Origin: Haliclona indistincta
Taxonomy: Eukaryota; Porifera; Demospongiae; Haplosclerida; Chalinidae
Assembly: GCA_964017065.1 (NCBI GenBank)
Contig: OZ024783.1
Span: 17,335,752-17,399,751, forward strand
Direction: 5' to 3'
DNA length: 64,000 bases
Made by a program: the position numbers and the translations under genes. A model generated the notes under the pieces. The model did no database searches. It worked only from the letters and a program-made list of their open reading frames with translations, and was not told where the DNA came from. Below are positions 45,301 through 64,000 of this stretch, piece after piece (positions within the stretch are counted from its first letter, which is position 1; the number at the start of each line of letters is the position of its first letter).

Positions 45301-45569
45301 GGCACTAGTAAACAGAGACTGATGATAATCGAGAGAAGGGGGCGTGTTACCAGAAGTGCAAAAATTAGACTTTAAAACTTTTAAAGCAAAAAAATTGTCA
45401 TGTATAATGATATTCATAACTCAACTAATAATGGTGCTGTTGATTCAGGTAAGTGTTAGCATATAAAATACACATAATAATGTGTCATAGCTCAATAAAT
45501 TATTGCATGCAGGTACAGGTACATCATGATTATGATGATCAGATCAAGACTGCTGTAAGGGTTGTAGAG

Positions 45570-51358
<5,789 letters not shown>

Positions 51359-51999
51359 CTAATAAACTAAAAGAGAGTAATATTGAATCAAGGTTTATTC
51401 CAACTACAAAACATTATGAAAAGTTATACATATTATTACAGTAATTATGGACTAACCATAATGGAACAGAGTAGTTTGCTACTAGAGAAGTTGGGAGAGA
51501 TGGATGATGATTAGTGAGATATGAGAGCCAGTGAGTGAGTGAACGACGATGATCTAGAACAAGACCGACAGTAATTGAGAGAGAGAAGAAGGGAGAGATT
51601 GAGGAGGGAAAGTGAGCCAAGGGAGGGAGGGAAGGAATGAGGGATTAAAATTTAATGACAACTTCAATACATGTTCAGATTAGTTACACTCAGCTTCACT
51701 ATTGACTCACCATCACTGCACGCTTGCCTGTCTCTTGATCAAGCCTTCGATCCAGCTGCTCCACTAGCTATAGTACCTCTCTCATCTCCATGGCGACTGC
51801 ATAGGTCATCCTCACTAACCACACCTCCACCACTAGCACTAGTCACATCACCGCTATTGGACACTGAATCCTCAGGTCGATCCCTCCAACTTGGGGGAAG
51901 AAAAAGTCTTGTTTGCCATGATTGCAGAGCAGGAAGTGATCTATTTTAGTCTAAATATAATATTGATAGATAGAATCAGGATTCTGCTCTTGAGATAGA

Positions 52000-52500
52000 A
52001 AAGCACTTGATGAAGAAATAGGACAGTTTGGAAAGGCATGAGTATTCTCTTGTCTTTCTACAGCGCCTCGTCCTTAATATTGGTGTATTACCTCTTCTCT
52101 TAAAAATTAGTGATTTACCACCGAAGAAGCTAGGATATGGCTAATGCTCTTAAAATTATGGAAGGTGACATGTGTATAACATGATAGGTGCATAGAGCAT
52201 GCCTTGTTGTCTCTTGGAGTTCAGTAGAGCTTGTATTAGAGATAATCTGCATGCACATCGGACAATGATGAGTTGGAGAGATGAGCAAGAGGAGTCAGTG
52301 ATCGAGAGACTGACATTTTACATGTATATGGGTGCACTTATCATACACCGAGATTATTTAGTGTGTCTGTTCTTGTGAGGACTTAAAAGATCAATGAATT
52401 AACATTCGCCTAGCCCCACCCACCACACGTGTTACAGTCAGCAACTAGCTAAACAGAACCAAAAATGGAATGGTACGTACGACAGCAGTTTCATACTTTC
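52000..52500. other. Intergenic region before the SRCR gene
   Basis: No open frame or repeat recognised; likely shared upstream region of the minus-strand gene and the plus-strand receptor genes. Confidence 0.4.
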
Positions 52501-52509
52501 TATAAAAGG
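52501..52509 (+). promoter_or_regulatory. TATA-box-like motif of the SRCR gene
   Basis: tataaaagg lies 131 bp upstream of the ATG at 52632, in a stretch without an open frame. The position suits a start site near 52530; no other evidence. Confidence 0.45.
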
Positions 52510-52631
52510 AAGCGTGCATCACGCTACGTCTTGCATGTTTGTAAATTGTGAGTCAATCAGCTGAGCAAGCAGAGGTCACCATCGTAATGAGAGGAGAGCT
52601 CTGAGTGCAGGTATTGCAACGATTCGTGATC

Positions 52632-54902
52632 ATGGCTCGGGTGAAACAAATCAGCGACTTTCTGTTGCTGATTTGGACCAGTCTTCTAGTGGGTAAGCAG
52701 AGTATTGTCCTATAGGCGGCTTTCCGTCACGCTCCTTATTTCGCAACTTAGCTACAGATGCCCAGACTCCTCTCGGTGATGTTAAGTTGGCTTGCCTCCC
52801 TCCTTATGCACAAGCTGGTACTGTCGGTTCTGTCATGGTGTACTATCCTGGATATGGATATGTACCGGTTTGTCGTGATGGTTTCAATCGTGGAGCTGCT
52901 GCGGCTGTTTGCAGACTGTTGAGATTTGAAGATGCAATGGAGATTGATAACGAATTCTATGGAGCTCCAGATAAATACAAAGAATCAGGGAAGACGTAGG
53001 TTTAAATCAAGTGCATGTTCATGTGACTGTGAGCATATTATTATACGAATAAAGTTGATGTAAAATAAAATCTTAGATCTGAAAGGTATTAACATGATTG
53101 TGCAGTATCTTGCATATTTTTCATGCCCTCAAATGACTGAATGTCAACAATTATTATTAGATACAAGTAAGTTTGAATGAATGGTTGGTGTGCATGTTAG
53201 AGGCCAGCGACAATCATTTGCACATCTAGCTAGGTATTCCTGAATGCTCAAGACTGGCTTTATATTCGTATAATTATTACAATCTTTGTCAGTCAGTTTT
53301 ATCATCTTTGTAGCACACATCAGCTAGCTGAGAATACCTCTGAAACCATATAGATAAAATTATATTCCCATTTTAGCTCTGAAATTGATACTTTGAATAC
53401 TAAGCTGCTGCATTCTTCATGCACATGCACACAGTCAGCTAGTACTATTGTTATCGGTGTGCCAAACCAGATTTGGCACACAGATATGTATCGGCCTGGC
53501 GCACCATTTTGTCCACTTTGTGTCACCCTGGCACACTTGTTTTACTATGTACTTTAACAATCATAACTATACGTATAACTAAAACCAAATTAAACCCAAT
53601 TACTTTTACAACACTAAATTGCGGTAAATTGCATTGTATGACGTTAATATCCTATTCCACACACACATACAATTCTAATAGCTGTTTGACACCAACAACA
53701 ACTAACTATACCATCAGTCACCTCATATGTCCCAATGTCAGTAATTATGTTGTTGATGGAGAACTTCACATAATGAGATGTGCTGTTGGAAATCTAACTT
53801 TAACAACAGATACTTGCAAAGGAGATGTGGCAGCTGTGCAGTGTTGTGAGAATATTATTTAAGTGATACAAATATATAATTGTTTTAATTTACTATACAA
53901 ATTTACAGCATCAACTTTACTCCAAGACTCCAGTCAGTACAGCTACAATGGTCTAGTATATCTAGCAGGCAGTCCAAAATCTAGTGTATACAAAGGAATG
54001 GCAAGTATCAGGTTAAATGGCAATGACTTACCACTATGTGATGTAGACTCACAGTTCAATTCCATTATGGCAAACTCTGTTAGTCGTCAACTTGGCTATA
54101 CAAATAGCCGGATGTATGAAACAATAGAGTAAGATTAATGCACTCTAATGTTTTTTGTGATTTATTTGCAAGTGTAGAGGGCTGAAAGACTCAGTTGATC
54201 TGCTCAGCAGTTCTTGCAATCAAATCACTGGTTCTTTTCCATGTTTCTCTCACTGTATTGGTAATAGCGGCTTTACCATCACTGGGTGCAAACAAGTAAA
54301 TATTATTTGTGGTAAGCCGATGATGTGGTAGCTAAGCTATTTTATAGCCCATCATAATTAGCGGCATTTTTATAAAAAATAGTGTTTTTTAATAATAATG
54401 ATTTTCACCAATTTAATTTCATAATAAGATTCCGGTAAAACTCAGACTTCTAATGAACACATTAATACAGCCTTGTCCATTGCATGCTAACTTCTAGCAC
54501 TGAAGTTGAGCATTGCAACTTAAGTGTGTGAGTTTATGGTTAATATTTTTATGATTTACAGAGTTTATAACAAATGATATGATTACTAGTTCTTCAGGAA
54601 ACCACGGTCAATGTCAAGGTATCTTGAAGAAGCTAACTATCAATGTGCATAGAGTGATATGAATTTCTGCAGTTGATGGTGGTGGACTCGACACTACAAG
54701 CAAAATAGCAATCGCAGTTGTGACAAGTGTAGTAATCACTGGTGGTATTGTCATTCCTATTACTGCTATACTGGGAGTTATACTTTGGAAGAAAATGTGT
54801 ACCAAAAAAGATGAAGGAGAAGGGCGTGGACTGTTGTCTGCAGCTGCAGATCATGGTGGTGGCGGTGAGAATGGTGGTGGTAATCCCGTACGCCAAGAAT
54901 AG
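52632..54902 (+). CDS. Single-pass membrane receptor with two SRCR-like domains
   Basis: Exons 52632-52692, 52758-52995, 53682-53845, 53909-54128, 54178-54311, 54562-54618, 54673-54902; GT/AG throughout, phases agree, 367 residues. Residues 1-20 are a signal peptide (FLLLIWTSLLV). Exons 2-3 form a scavenger-receptor Cys-rich domain (VPVCRDGFNRGAAAAVCRLL, then SHLICPNV and GDVAAVQC). Exons 4-5 form a second, looser one (DLPLCDVDSQF, SVSRQLGY, CFSHCIG). Exon 7 carries the membrane helix (about 303-329: AIAVVTSVVITGGIVIPIT) and a short basic, Gly-rich tail. SRCR proteins bind proteins and microbial surfaces outside the cell; the ligand here is unknown. 245 bp separate it from the next gene on the same strand. 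Confidence 0.82.
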
Positions 54903-55147
54903 TCAAATGTCTACTGACTGATTATTTTAATAATTATTGTGTTGTTTGTTAGTTTTCATGAAAAGTACATGTAGCTTAGACGAGGGAGAACAATTTCGTA
55001 TCAGCCCCACCCCTTCGTGTGCAGCAGCACGCGTTTTAAATACCAACCAGTTTACACTACTATACAGAAACAGTTATTCTACAGCAGCAGCTTGCGTGGG
55101 ATATGGCAGCGCCACAACGACTCTAGATATATCAAATCACTGGCACT
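54903..55147 (+). other. Short intergenic spacer between the two receptor genes
   Basis: 245 bp with no TATA-like motif that I would defend; it must hold the end of one gene and the start of the next. Confidence 0.4.
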
Positions 55148-58100
55148 ATGTCTGGTCGAAGGAGAATGCTCTCCGCTAAAAGCAGTTTGTCGATTACCGT
55201 TCTACCGGTGCTGGCTCTATCAGTCGCTCAAACCAGCAGTAACTCCTTTACAAGATACTGCAACGCTACTAGGACTGTGGTGGTCAATGGCAGCTTGATC
55301 GAGCTAGGATGTGCAGTAAGACAAAACGAAACGTTTTGTGGCAGCCTATACAGATCGCTCTGGAGCTGGTAGCACTGGATGACCAAAAGGAGCAAGATTG
55401 TACAGCAGTGGAAATAGCTTTTGGGGACCACAACTTGACAAGAACAGTCACCATCGATAACAACGTCTTCATCCGTGGCAGAGGAGCTAGCACTGGAGTG
55501 TTTTTCGATCTGGACTTGTCTGAAGCCGGCTACTCGTCTGTGGACCCGATTCCAGTCCTGTTGGCGCACCACTCGCGTGTGTTCGGTATCGAAGGTGTGG
55601 TTTTCCACGGTTCTCCAGGATTCATACAAATCCACAATGTCACTGAAATACTCATACAAGATTGCACCTTCAGGTAAGACAAATAAATCACCAATTCTCA
55701 TCCTAGCTCAATTCTCATTGTTGACTTTCTCTTTTTTCAGGTATTTTGTCCAAGGAGCGGTCAATGTCTATAACTTCAACCAGCTCATTGTGGTGGGCTG
55801 TACATTTGAACACAATGGACCTGCTTCATTCATCAAGTTCAAAGACTACAAGGGTCACACTGGTGGATTATCTGTTAGTCTGTTTAGACACACATCTCTT
55901 CATCAAACTGAGCTCAATGTGACTATCCGAGACACCATCTTTCACAATAATTCTGCCATGCCTGAAGAAACTGCTCAAAGATCACCGTCTCAACTTTTTG
56001 ACCAGTTTATATTCACCGGACGAGGAGGAGCATTGGGTCTATTTTTTGGTAACAATATCAGTCGTGTGAATGCAGAAGTTGTGAATTGCTCGTTTGAAAA
56101 TAACGCTGCGCTCACTTTTGGTGGTGCAGCGTATGTTGTGTTTTCGTCTAGTTCTAACCATAATGTAAAAATATGGAATTGTCGCTTTAGAAGAAATCGG
56201 AGTGGTTTTGGTGCAGGAGCACTGTTTCTTGGATTTTTTGATACAGGGACTAGTTCCATCCATAGCACAGTATTGATCATGGATACACAGTTTACAGAGA
56301 ATTCAGCTGAACAAGGAGGTAGCTGTGTTTTTTCTTCACCTGGATATCAAGGTGTGGGTTGGTGCATGCAATGATAAGTTTACATAGTTACCAATACACT
56401 AGTATACAAACACCACTGCCTCAGTGTACATACCAATTAAAGAGCGTGCATGTAGTGACTACCAGGATCCCTCTGGAGAATTCTGTTATCAAATTATTGT
56501 GTAAATATTTTATGTTGCTAATTTTATTGTTACAATTATGCAATAATAGTTTTGCCTTAAGGTGGCGGTATACCCGTTTCTATGAATATTAATGAGCGAC
56601 TTTCTTTTATCTGCAGCTCGTGACAGAGCAACGCTAGCAGCATGAAACTCGCTCTGATGCATCAATGAGTGTGTCTCAATGTATAATGCAGCTTGAAACG
56701 CTGCACAATATTCTACACCAAGGAATAATGTAGGAACAATCGACATCGTACGGATACGCATTTTTCTAGCCAAAAATCTCTACTGACTAACCGTGCAGCA
56801 AAGGTTACCAGCTGAAATTCGACTCTTATAAACCATTTCTAGGTGCTGACGAAGAGATTTCTGCATTTACTTTTTCTGATTTAAAAAAAAAACACTTTTA
56901 CATTCTAAATCATGGCTGATTTTGCACTGACGTCCATGTTTGTCGATGCATAGAACAGCTACGTTCAGCGTGGGTCAACAAAACTCTTCGTCAGCACCTA
57001 GAAATGGTTTATAAGAGTCGAATTTCAGCTGGTAACCTTTGCTGCACGGTTAGTCAGGAGAGATTTTTGGCTCACATGCGTATCCGTACGATGTCGTTTG
57101 TTCCTACATTATTCCTTGGTGTAGAATATTGTGCAACGTTTCAAGCTGCATTATACATTGAGACACACTCATTGATGCATCAGAGCGAGTTTCACGCTGC
57201 TAGCGTTGCTCTGTCACGAGCTGACCCATCATCTCCCATGTCACGAGCTGACCCTTGACCCATCTTGAACATTTCGTACGGGTATAGTTGTTATTTGGCT
57301 AATGTTTATAGCAGTTCACCAGATATTAGCGGTACATTATCTTTTAGCTATAATTATTAAATTTTGATTGACTGTGGTAAGAATTATTTGAAACATTTGC
57401 AGCTGCTATGTATTTGCAGAAAAAAAGTTATTTGTTTGCTGTATACACAGGTCATCTTGCTCATAATCGTGCTAGTTTTGATGGCTGTACCTTCATTGGG
57501 AACAGTGCTAGTGATTTCTCAGCTGCCATCACATTCAACACACTGGAACCAATCCATCAACTGAGACATGCCAACCCAACTACGGTTACTGACTGGTAAG
57601 AACATAATACACTGTAGACAGCTTTAGGAACCTTTCTGGAGTGTAAATTATTATGTAAGTATTAAAATCACTGTTCGAGAGCTGGTACAAGGGTAATTTT
57701 GACAAATAAAATTCTTGTTTCTTATTGTGCTGTAGCAAGTTCATTAACAACAGCTCTCCAGTGAGTGCCACCATTGGTATAGTGTTTGTACCAATATCAT
57801 TCTATGGACATAACATATTTGATGGTAACCAAGGAGGAGGAATACAGGTGAGATGAGAACATGAACAATAAATACCACTATATGCACGTTTACTGTATAC
57901 ACTATCATGAGAGTGTGAGGTATTCTAGTGATACTTCATTGCACCATCATTATACACTCCTATGTCTATAAGATACTCAGTACATGATGCATTCATGTCA
58001 CAGTGGAACCTCTCCATAACGGACACGTTGGTATAAGTGATTTTTGTCCGTTACACGGAGGTGTCCCTTATATGGAGGTTCAATATGTACGTTATGTACA

Positions 58101-61100
58101 TCAGCAAATTGTCAGCTATATGGAGGTGTCCTCTATTGGGAGTGTCCGCTAAGAGAGGTATGATTAGTCAGCCAATTTCTTAACTGCATGGTGCTACAAC
58201 AACATAACTAAGAATTTTAGTGTCCCGCCACTATGTGCTAGAAAGCACCAATTTTTTTTCCAGAAGTGTCATTTCTTAATGTTAATACTCATGACCCAGC
58301 ATCATACATGTAGTGCCGTTGTGATCATAATTATATTTTGTGATAGGTTTCCGGTTCTAATGTAAACTTGAATGGTCAACTGGATTTCCTGAACCACAGG
58401 ACCAGAGGCTCACCTGATGGAGCACTATCAGTGACATCATTCGGTCAACTAGTGATGCACGAGGGAACTAAACTCAACTTTATCAACAATACTGGAGAGT
58501 AAGCTGTCTAAGTGTCTTCCCACGTTAGCAAGACATATAAACTGTAATATCTCGCGGGAAAAGGTGTTCTTCTCATGGTAACAAAATAGCAGGAGAACAC
58601 CTAAAAGATAATTATAGTTGTGTAACATTTCAGGCATTATTTTCAAGACGTAACTTTCATGCACATGTACACTACCCAGCCACATCAAAAGATGTGGTTT
58701 GAAGGGAACCACTAAATTCACTTGTGACATTATTATTTTTTGTGCATCCACAGTACAGTACTGTTTACCTATTATTTTTTGTTTCACAGGATAGGTGCTG
58801 CAATATCTGTTGAGTCTCAGATTGTTCCCAGTGTGTTGTCTAAACTGCTGTTCAATCCACTGTGTTTCCTACAGTACGAGCATACTATAGTAGCCCCTGG
58901 TGACTGGGATGATGTAAGTATGACATCATCAAATGTATAGTCTTGTACATTGAAAAGGATGTGTTGATAAAATTATAATGAACCTTGCTAGTAATAATAG
59001 ACACCATGCAGTTGTGTGCACTTTAGAGAAGCTATGTTTGAACCTCTGCCTAGTCTTTTGTGTAGATTTATTATTAGTGGTAATACACTTTATCAAAATT
59101 ATGATATCACAATTATTATTATTAATTTTGTTGTGATTTTTGATGTCTTAGGTTGAGATCAATTTTGTTGGTAACATTGCAAGTGAGTCGTCAGTCGGTG
59201 TGATCCATCTACTGGACCTGTGCTCATGGATCAATAATAGTGTACCATTCTTCAATGCATCTAAAGTACTACAATGGGACTTTGTCAAAATTAAGTAAGC
59301 TATATCACATGCATATTTGTTTGTTGAGTTTTAGAGTATATAATTATTTAACCGTTGACACATGTGCAGCAAGAGGCGGCTATGGTACTTGGGTTTGTCA
59401 TTCGTTCATTACTACATGTATGCTGCTATGCCGTGAATTTCCTGTGCTTTTGCAAATAAATATTTGAGAAGTCAACATTTCTTTTTGCAATCAAACTAAC
59501 TAATGATTCAATGGCGACATACATGTTGTATGTACCAAAGCGGTAACACCTTATGGCAGGCTGTGTGAAAGACCAAAAAATATTTCTTAAGGTACTTGCA
59601 GACGATTAAGAACAAACTTTCATCACCTGTGTTATGCGGCATCTGTATGAATACACTATGATGATGCAATGATGGTATTACAATGAACATGACAATAATA
59701 GTATTCAACTAATTATTATTAAAAATCGTGCAGGGACAATGAGAACCATTTTCACCAACATAACTCTGATGCTCACGGTAGTTCCATCCGCAGTGATGCT
59801 GTGGCACTGTACATTGAAAATCAAACTTCAGTGAGAGCTATGTGCTGACTTCTAACACTATCATGTTGTTATTATGTGTCCAGGTCGATACGTATCCTGG
59901 TGCAGCTGTTAGTCTGAATGTCAGAGTGGTTGATGAACTGAATTTATTGATTGGTGCTACCATTCGCCTGGAGGACACAAATGTGAGATATACCAGAACA
60001 AATTGCAATTAACTCATGTTACATGTAACTACTCTATGAAATCACTTACCACGAATCATTATTATAGTCACGTACTATAATACCGTAAACGTTGTAATTT
60101 CCTGGTGTTATTATTTTGTGAATTTGCTCTCAGATTGCTTTATTCAGTAAATTTTGCATTTTTGGTTGTTGACCTGTATGAAGCTATTGGCAACAAAACG
60201 GTAACTTTCACGATTGACAGTACTCTCAAAATCCGCGAAAATGTCAACGTTTATGCAGTTCTAATGAGCAAATTATTTATTGGATACTAGTGATGGATAC
60301 CCTCTGCTGTTGGGAAGACAGTGTATCATCACTAGCTCACTGTCACCACACCTCACAGTGTATCACCAGCTCACTGTCACCACACCTCACAGTGTATCGC
60401 TAGCTCACTGTCACCACACCTCACAGTGTATCACTAGCTCACTGTCACCACACCTCACAGTGTATCACCAGCTCACTGTCACCACACCTCACAGTGTATC
60501 ACCAGCTCACTGTCACCATACTTCACATAATAACTCCACGCATGCAGTGTCGTTTACAATAGTAATTTTTTCTGATTACTATTATAGTCGAGCCGATTGC
60601 TGACATTTCAACCAGCAGCCCTCATGCATGATCGAGAGGGAGAGCCATTACTCACCAGTATACTGATATCAGATCAAGTTGAGATCAACAAGACCTACCT
60701 TGCCATAGCAACAGCATTTCTAGCAGAGGTAAGATAACACTGACATGTGACATAACTATAATGAGAGTATGAATTGCATGACTGAGATTATAAAAATTGG
60801 CTTGTTAATATGAGGGAGTTCGTGACTGAGCATTTTCATGCACTGGAATAGAATTAACTTCTATACAGTAAAACTGATCAATGTGCTACAATAGTAAATG
60901 TTCAATAAAATTATTATTGTGAAATTATTTTGCTTTTATATGCTTCAAGTTGTGATTTGATTTTATCATCATTTTAGGCTCAAGTACAGGACACAGTAAA
61001 GGTCACTGTTAGACCGTGCCCTCCTGGATATGCTCTTGGAGCTGATGTGAGCTCAACTCATCAATATCTCTGTCAGTGCAACAGTATGAACAATACAGCC

Positions 61101-63221
61101 ATCCTGGACTGTGATAAGGAGAGAATACTGCTCGTGGTAAGAGAGGTTCCACTGTTACAATACTGTATGGTCTCTAGCTTGCTGACTGTTATAAACAGAC
61201 AGTGACCACTATAGACAGGTTCCACTGTACTGTTTGGTCCCAAGCTAGCTGAATGAGACTACATACACATGGCAGGTCCCTGTTTTGTCTCTATGGATAG
61301 CTAAGAGGTAGTTAGTGCATGCTCCACTGATTTTGTATCTGGCTATTACTTTTTGAATAATCAATGCATAACTACCTTCTATGCATACTCCAGAACAATG
61401 TATGGGCTGCCAAAGATCCTTCACTATCGGACTCTCTGTTCACATACCCATGTCCAGCAGGCTACTGTCATAGTGCCAGCTTGCTAAGAAGACAGCTTGT
61501 ATCTACAGCTTTGAGAATAATGAACCTGACATGCAGTGTGCCTGTGGAAGAAAAGGTGAATTTCAGCATAAAATTTTATTTCTAAATTCACTTTATAATC
61601 CATACACAGGTATCTTGTGTGGTGAGTGTAGTAACAGCAGTCATGGAGTGAGTGTGTTACTGAATCACTGTGTCACATGTCATGATGCATTCTCAATACT
61701 GATACCAGCACTCAGTGAGTATACTAGGACATGTACTATTGTCATGGAGCTGCACTCACATGATTACTTTTAAATTATTTTTCTCTCTATTCTACATGCA
61801 GTCATAGGCAATGTGGTGGTTAGTATTCTGATGTTGAGATTCTGTCTCAAGTTGAAATACCCATCATGGATATTCCCTTGTCTATTCTACATACAGGTAG
61901 GCTAAAAACCTATTTGCTTGTAATAATATTTTATTGTCTCTTGCAGGTGTTCCCATACATAACAGAACATTTTGGACAATCTTTTAGACTGATTCGACCA
62001 TATGTAAGCTGTTCAATAAATATACCAATCCACCTCAAGTCACTAATACTTCTTTTCTATCTCTCTTTGTAGCTGTACTTCATCAGTAGTGCTCTGAGCT
62101 TCTATTTTCCCTATGACTTCTGTCTCTATAGCAACACGAGTGCTCTGGTCTCTTACTCTCTCAAGTTTATTCCTGTCATATTCACAACAACCGCTAACTT
62201 GATTTACCTGACTATAACGTACGTTAGAATGATGATTGACAGTTTGTTTATTAGTTTCAAATTTTTTTGAGACAATCTTCTCAAATTTGAAGTGCTTTAA
62301 AATTTTGGTTGTCATTTATAAACAAAATGGTGATCTATTTGTATTTTTAGGTGGAATATTTATAAGAGGCATTGTAATAAGAGCTGGCACATGCCGTGGC
62401 TGATTCTACTACTGATCTATCCTCACACACTCCACTCAGCTATCAGTGTACTACACTGTCCCAGTATACCATCACATCACATCTACACTGGAGTGAGTTA
62501 CACACATGCAATGCAGACAGTGATCACTATAGACAGGTTCCACTGTACTGTTTGGTCCCTAGCTAGCTGACTGTTATAAACAGGCAGTGACCATAATTAT
62601 ATGGACAAGTTCCACTGCACCTTTTGATCCCTATAGCTGTTATTCACCACTAGAGACAGATCAATGTCATTTTTTTGTTCCTGTTCTAATTGTTTCTGTC
62701 CTTGTTCTTAGCGGTGGTATACAGCTGGTCATGTTGCCTGTTTCAGTGGAGGTCATGCAGCACTAGGAGTGTTTGCTATTAACATTATCATACTGTGTGT
62801 ACTGATTATTCCAGTCAGCTTCATCCTCACTATCTACAAGAATGAGGTGAGAAACAACACTACACTCTGGTCATGTCACTGCGTAGTTACAACAGTATCT
62901 TTATCATTTCGATTGCTTTGTCTAGAATATAATATGGCTGGCGAGACTGTCTAATCCAGCTAGTTATAACTTCCAGGACAAGTTCAAGTGGTGGTATTCA
63001 ATCGAGCTAGGGAGACGGCTCATACTGGTACTGATGACAGTACCCTTCCCACAGAACAACGTAAGGAATAGAATTTGCATCATGCGGAGTTACCCACTTT
63101 CGCGTTGATATTATTACAGCTAAACTTGAATTCTGTATACAACTACTAACATTTCACTTATAAAAAATATTAATGAAGATTAGAATGTGAATTCATCAAA
63201 ATTTTGTAACCTCAATGCTTA

Positions 63222-63290
<69 letters not shown>

Positions 63291-63928
63291 CCTCCCTCCC
63301 TCCCTCCCCCCTCTCTCTCTCTCTCTCTCTCTTGTAGTATCCAGCATTGTTTACACAGTGTGTCCTAATGGTAGTGTTTCTATACACTCAACCATACTCT
63401 AATACTACTGCTAATATAGTTGAGGCATTGTTCTCTATCTTAACTATATTCATGCTACTCGTGACTTTCGGTTTGCCTCCAAATCAGTTTCCAGTGGTGC
63501 TCGATGGGATGGACTCAGAGTGTTCTAATGATAACAGTATAGCTACTCTCAATACATGGATATGGACTATAGTCTACTATACTCCATTGATAGTAACACT
63601 TGGTCTGATAGTGCTGTCAATGGTGCAGTTGATAAGGTCAGCAAGGAAGGTGGATCAGCAATTTCAAAAATCAGTGTTTTCCCATGAAAATCTATGATAG
63701 TAATGTTGTTGTGTTCACTTGTTTTATTACAGAAATAAGAGAATGCTTGGTGGTAAGAAGAAGCGATGGTTTCCCAGTAGACGGATCCCTCGACAAACAG
63801 TGTTCCTACATCGTGATCCTAACAAGACATTAATAATTGACATTTTTAAATCAAACTCATCTAAATTGAGTATTCAGAGCTTGCAACCTGACAACCACTC
63901 ACAGCAAGAACCAGATACTCCTGTTTAA
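55148..63928 (+). CDS. Beta-helix, Cys-rich, multi-pass membrane protein (22 exons, one frameshift)
   Basis: Exon starts: 55148, 55354, 55741, 57451, 57736, 58347, 58790, 59152, 59734, 59884, 60588, 60978, 61394, 61610, 61802, 61947, 62073, 62351, 62712, 62926, 63338, 63733; stop at 63928; about 1,246 residues. A signal peptide (SITVLPVLALSVAQ) is followed by a long extracellular part with parallel beta-helix repeats of Pmp type (NCSFENNAALTFGGAAYV, CRFRRNRSGFGAGALFL, CTFIGNSASDFSAAI). A Cys-rich knot (YPCPAGYCH, CACGRKG, LCGEC, HCVTCHDA) leads into eight or nine hydrophobic helices from exon 14 to 21 and a basic tail. Surface sensing or adhesion is likely (inference). Phases agree everywhere except exon 13, which has a frameshift between YCH and CQLAKK. 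Exon 2 follows a 38-nt intron. Confidence 0.8.
56561..57262. mobile_element. Truncated TTAA palindromic element
   Basis: Left end TTAA plus GGTGGCGGTATACC as at 17000. The right arm stops about 57 bp short, within 'gctctgtcacgagct', followed by a small tandem 'cacgagctgaccc'. It lies in intron 3 of the beta-helix gene. Confidence 0.8.
58015..58160. repeat. Dispersed repeat in intron 6
   Basis: Internal repeats of 'atatggaggt' and 'gtgtccgctaa'-type words; the style matches short interspersed repeats, without a clear RNA promoter. Confidence 0.35.
60318..60527. repeat. 34-bp tandem repeat, about six copies
   Basis: Unit 'ctcacagtgtatcaccagct' plus 'cactgtcaccacac'. Lies in the intron before exon 11. 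Confidence 0.9.
61165..61260. repeat. Dispersed repeat, partner at 62514-62640
   Basis: 'cactatagacaggttccact' and 'gtactgtttggtcc' occur here and again at 62528-62565, with 'gactgttataaacag' in both. Both lie in introns of the beta-helix gene. Confidence 0.75.
62514..62640. repeat. Dispersed repeat, partner at 61165-61260
   Basis: See the shared words 'cactatagacaggttccact' and 'ctagctgactgttataaaca'. A second, diverged unit follows at 62585-62640. Confidence 0.75.
63222..63331. repeat. (CT)n/(CCCT)n microsatellite at a splice acceptor
   Basis: About 110 bp of CT with a CCCT stretch, directly followed by cttgtag|TATCC, the acceptor of exon 21. Confidence 0.95.
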
Positions 63929-64000
63929 CAAAATTGTTTTAGATTTTATTATAATAAGTTTAGAAAATTAAAATTATTTTATGTTATCAGCGCCAATTAT

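Noticed and set aside
51690..51950. Upstream exon (Ser/Asp-rich) of the unknown minus-strand gene
   Set aside because: Open, but its possible donors give phase 1 while the next exon needs phase 2.

Overview
The window is nuclear DNA of an animal, most probably a demosponge of the Amphimedon type. The evidence is short GT–AG introns, a metazoan set of receptor and signalling domains (SRCR, ankyrin, Roc-COR-like GTPase, Death), a class II tRNA-Leu, and a very dense load of small DNA transposons. Sponge identity is an inference from overall character; no marker gene is present.

Layout. 1-9.1 kb is mostly decayed: a truncated gag-like retroelement (minus), two broken LRAT-like genes (minus), an intact-looking tRNA-Leu(CAG) (minus), several hairpin elements, and the 3' half of a non-LTR retrotransposon with a restriction-like endonuclease (plus). 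10.5-11.3 kb is an inverted-repeat element carrying a broken Death-domain exon. From 45.3 kb down to 11.9 kb one minus-strand gene of about ten coding exons can be read: five ankyrin-type exons, a P-loop exon, a large G3/COR-like exon and a C-terminal Death domain. The exon phases close exactly at 1,026 residues. Its introns, up to 12 kb, are packed with mobile DNA, including an 82-bp satellite array (26.5-28.4 kb) and a 6.2-kb TTAA-flanked Kolobok-like transposon (34.3-40.5 kb). That transposon carries two convergent genes, a THAP transposase and a small zinc protein resembling the C-terminal 'ballast' of P2X7.

45.6-51.4 kb holds four phase-consistent exons of an unrecognised minus-strand gene. 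From 52.6 kb the plus strand carries two neighbouring membrane-protein genes: a single-pass SRCR receptor (367 aa) and a beta-helix, Cys-rich, multi-pass protein (22 exons, about 1,246 aa with one frameshift).

A 1.25-kb composite element occurs six times. It has a large palindrome at one end and a small terminal hairpin at the other. Stem changes in that hairpin are partly compensated between copies, and a more diverged relative at 3.7 kb keeps the loop with a different but still complementary stem. Several nested insertions can be ordered because empty sites are present elsewhere in the window. All gene models come from reading splice sites and phases by eye; none is confirmed by transcripts or searches.
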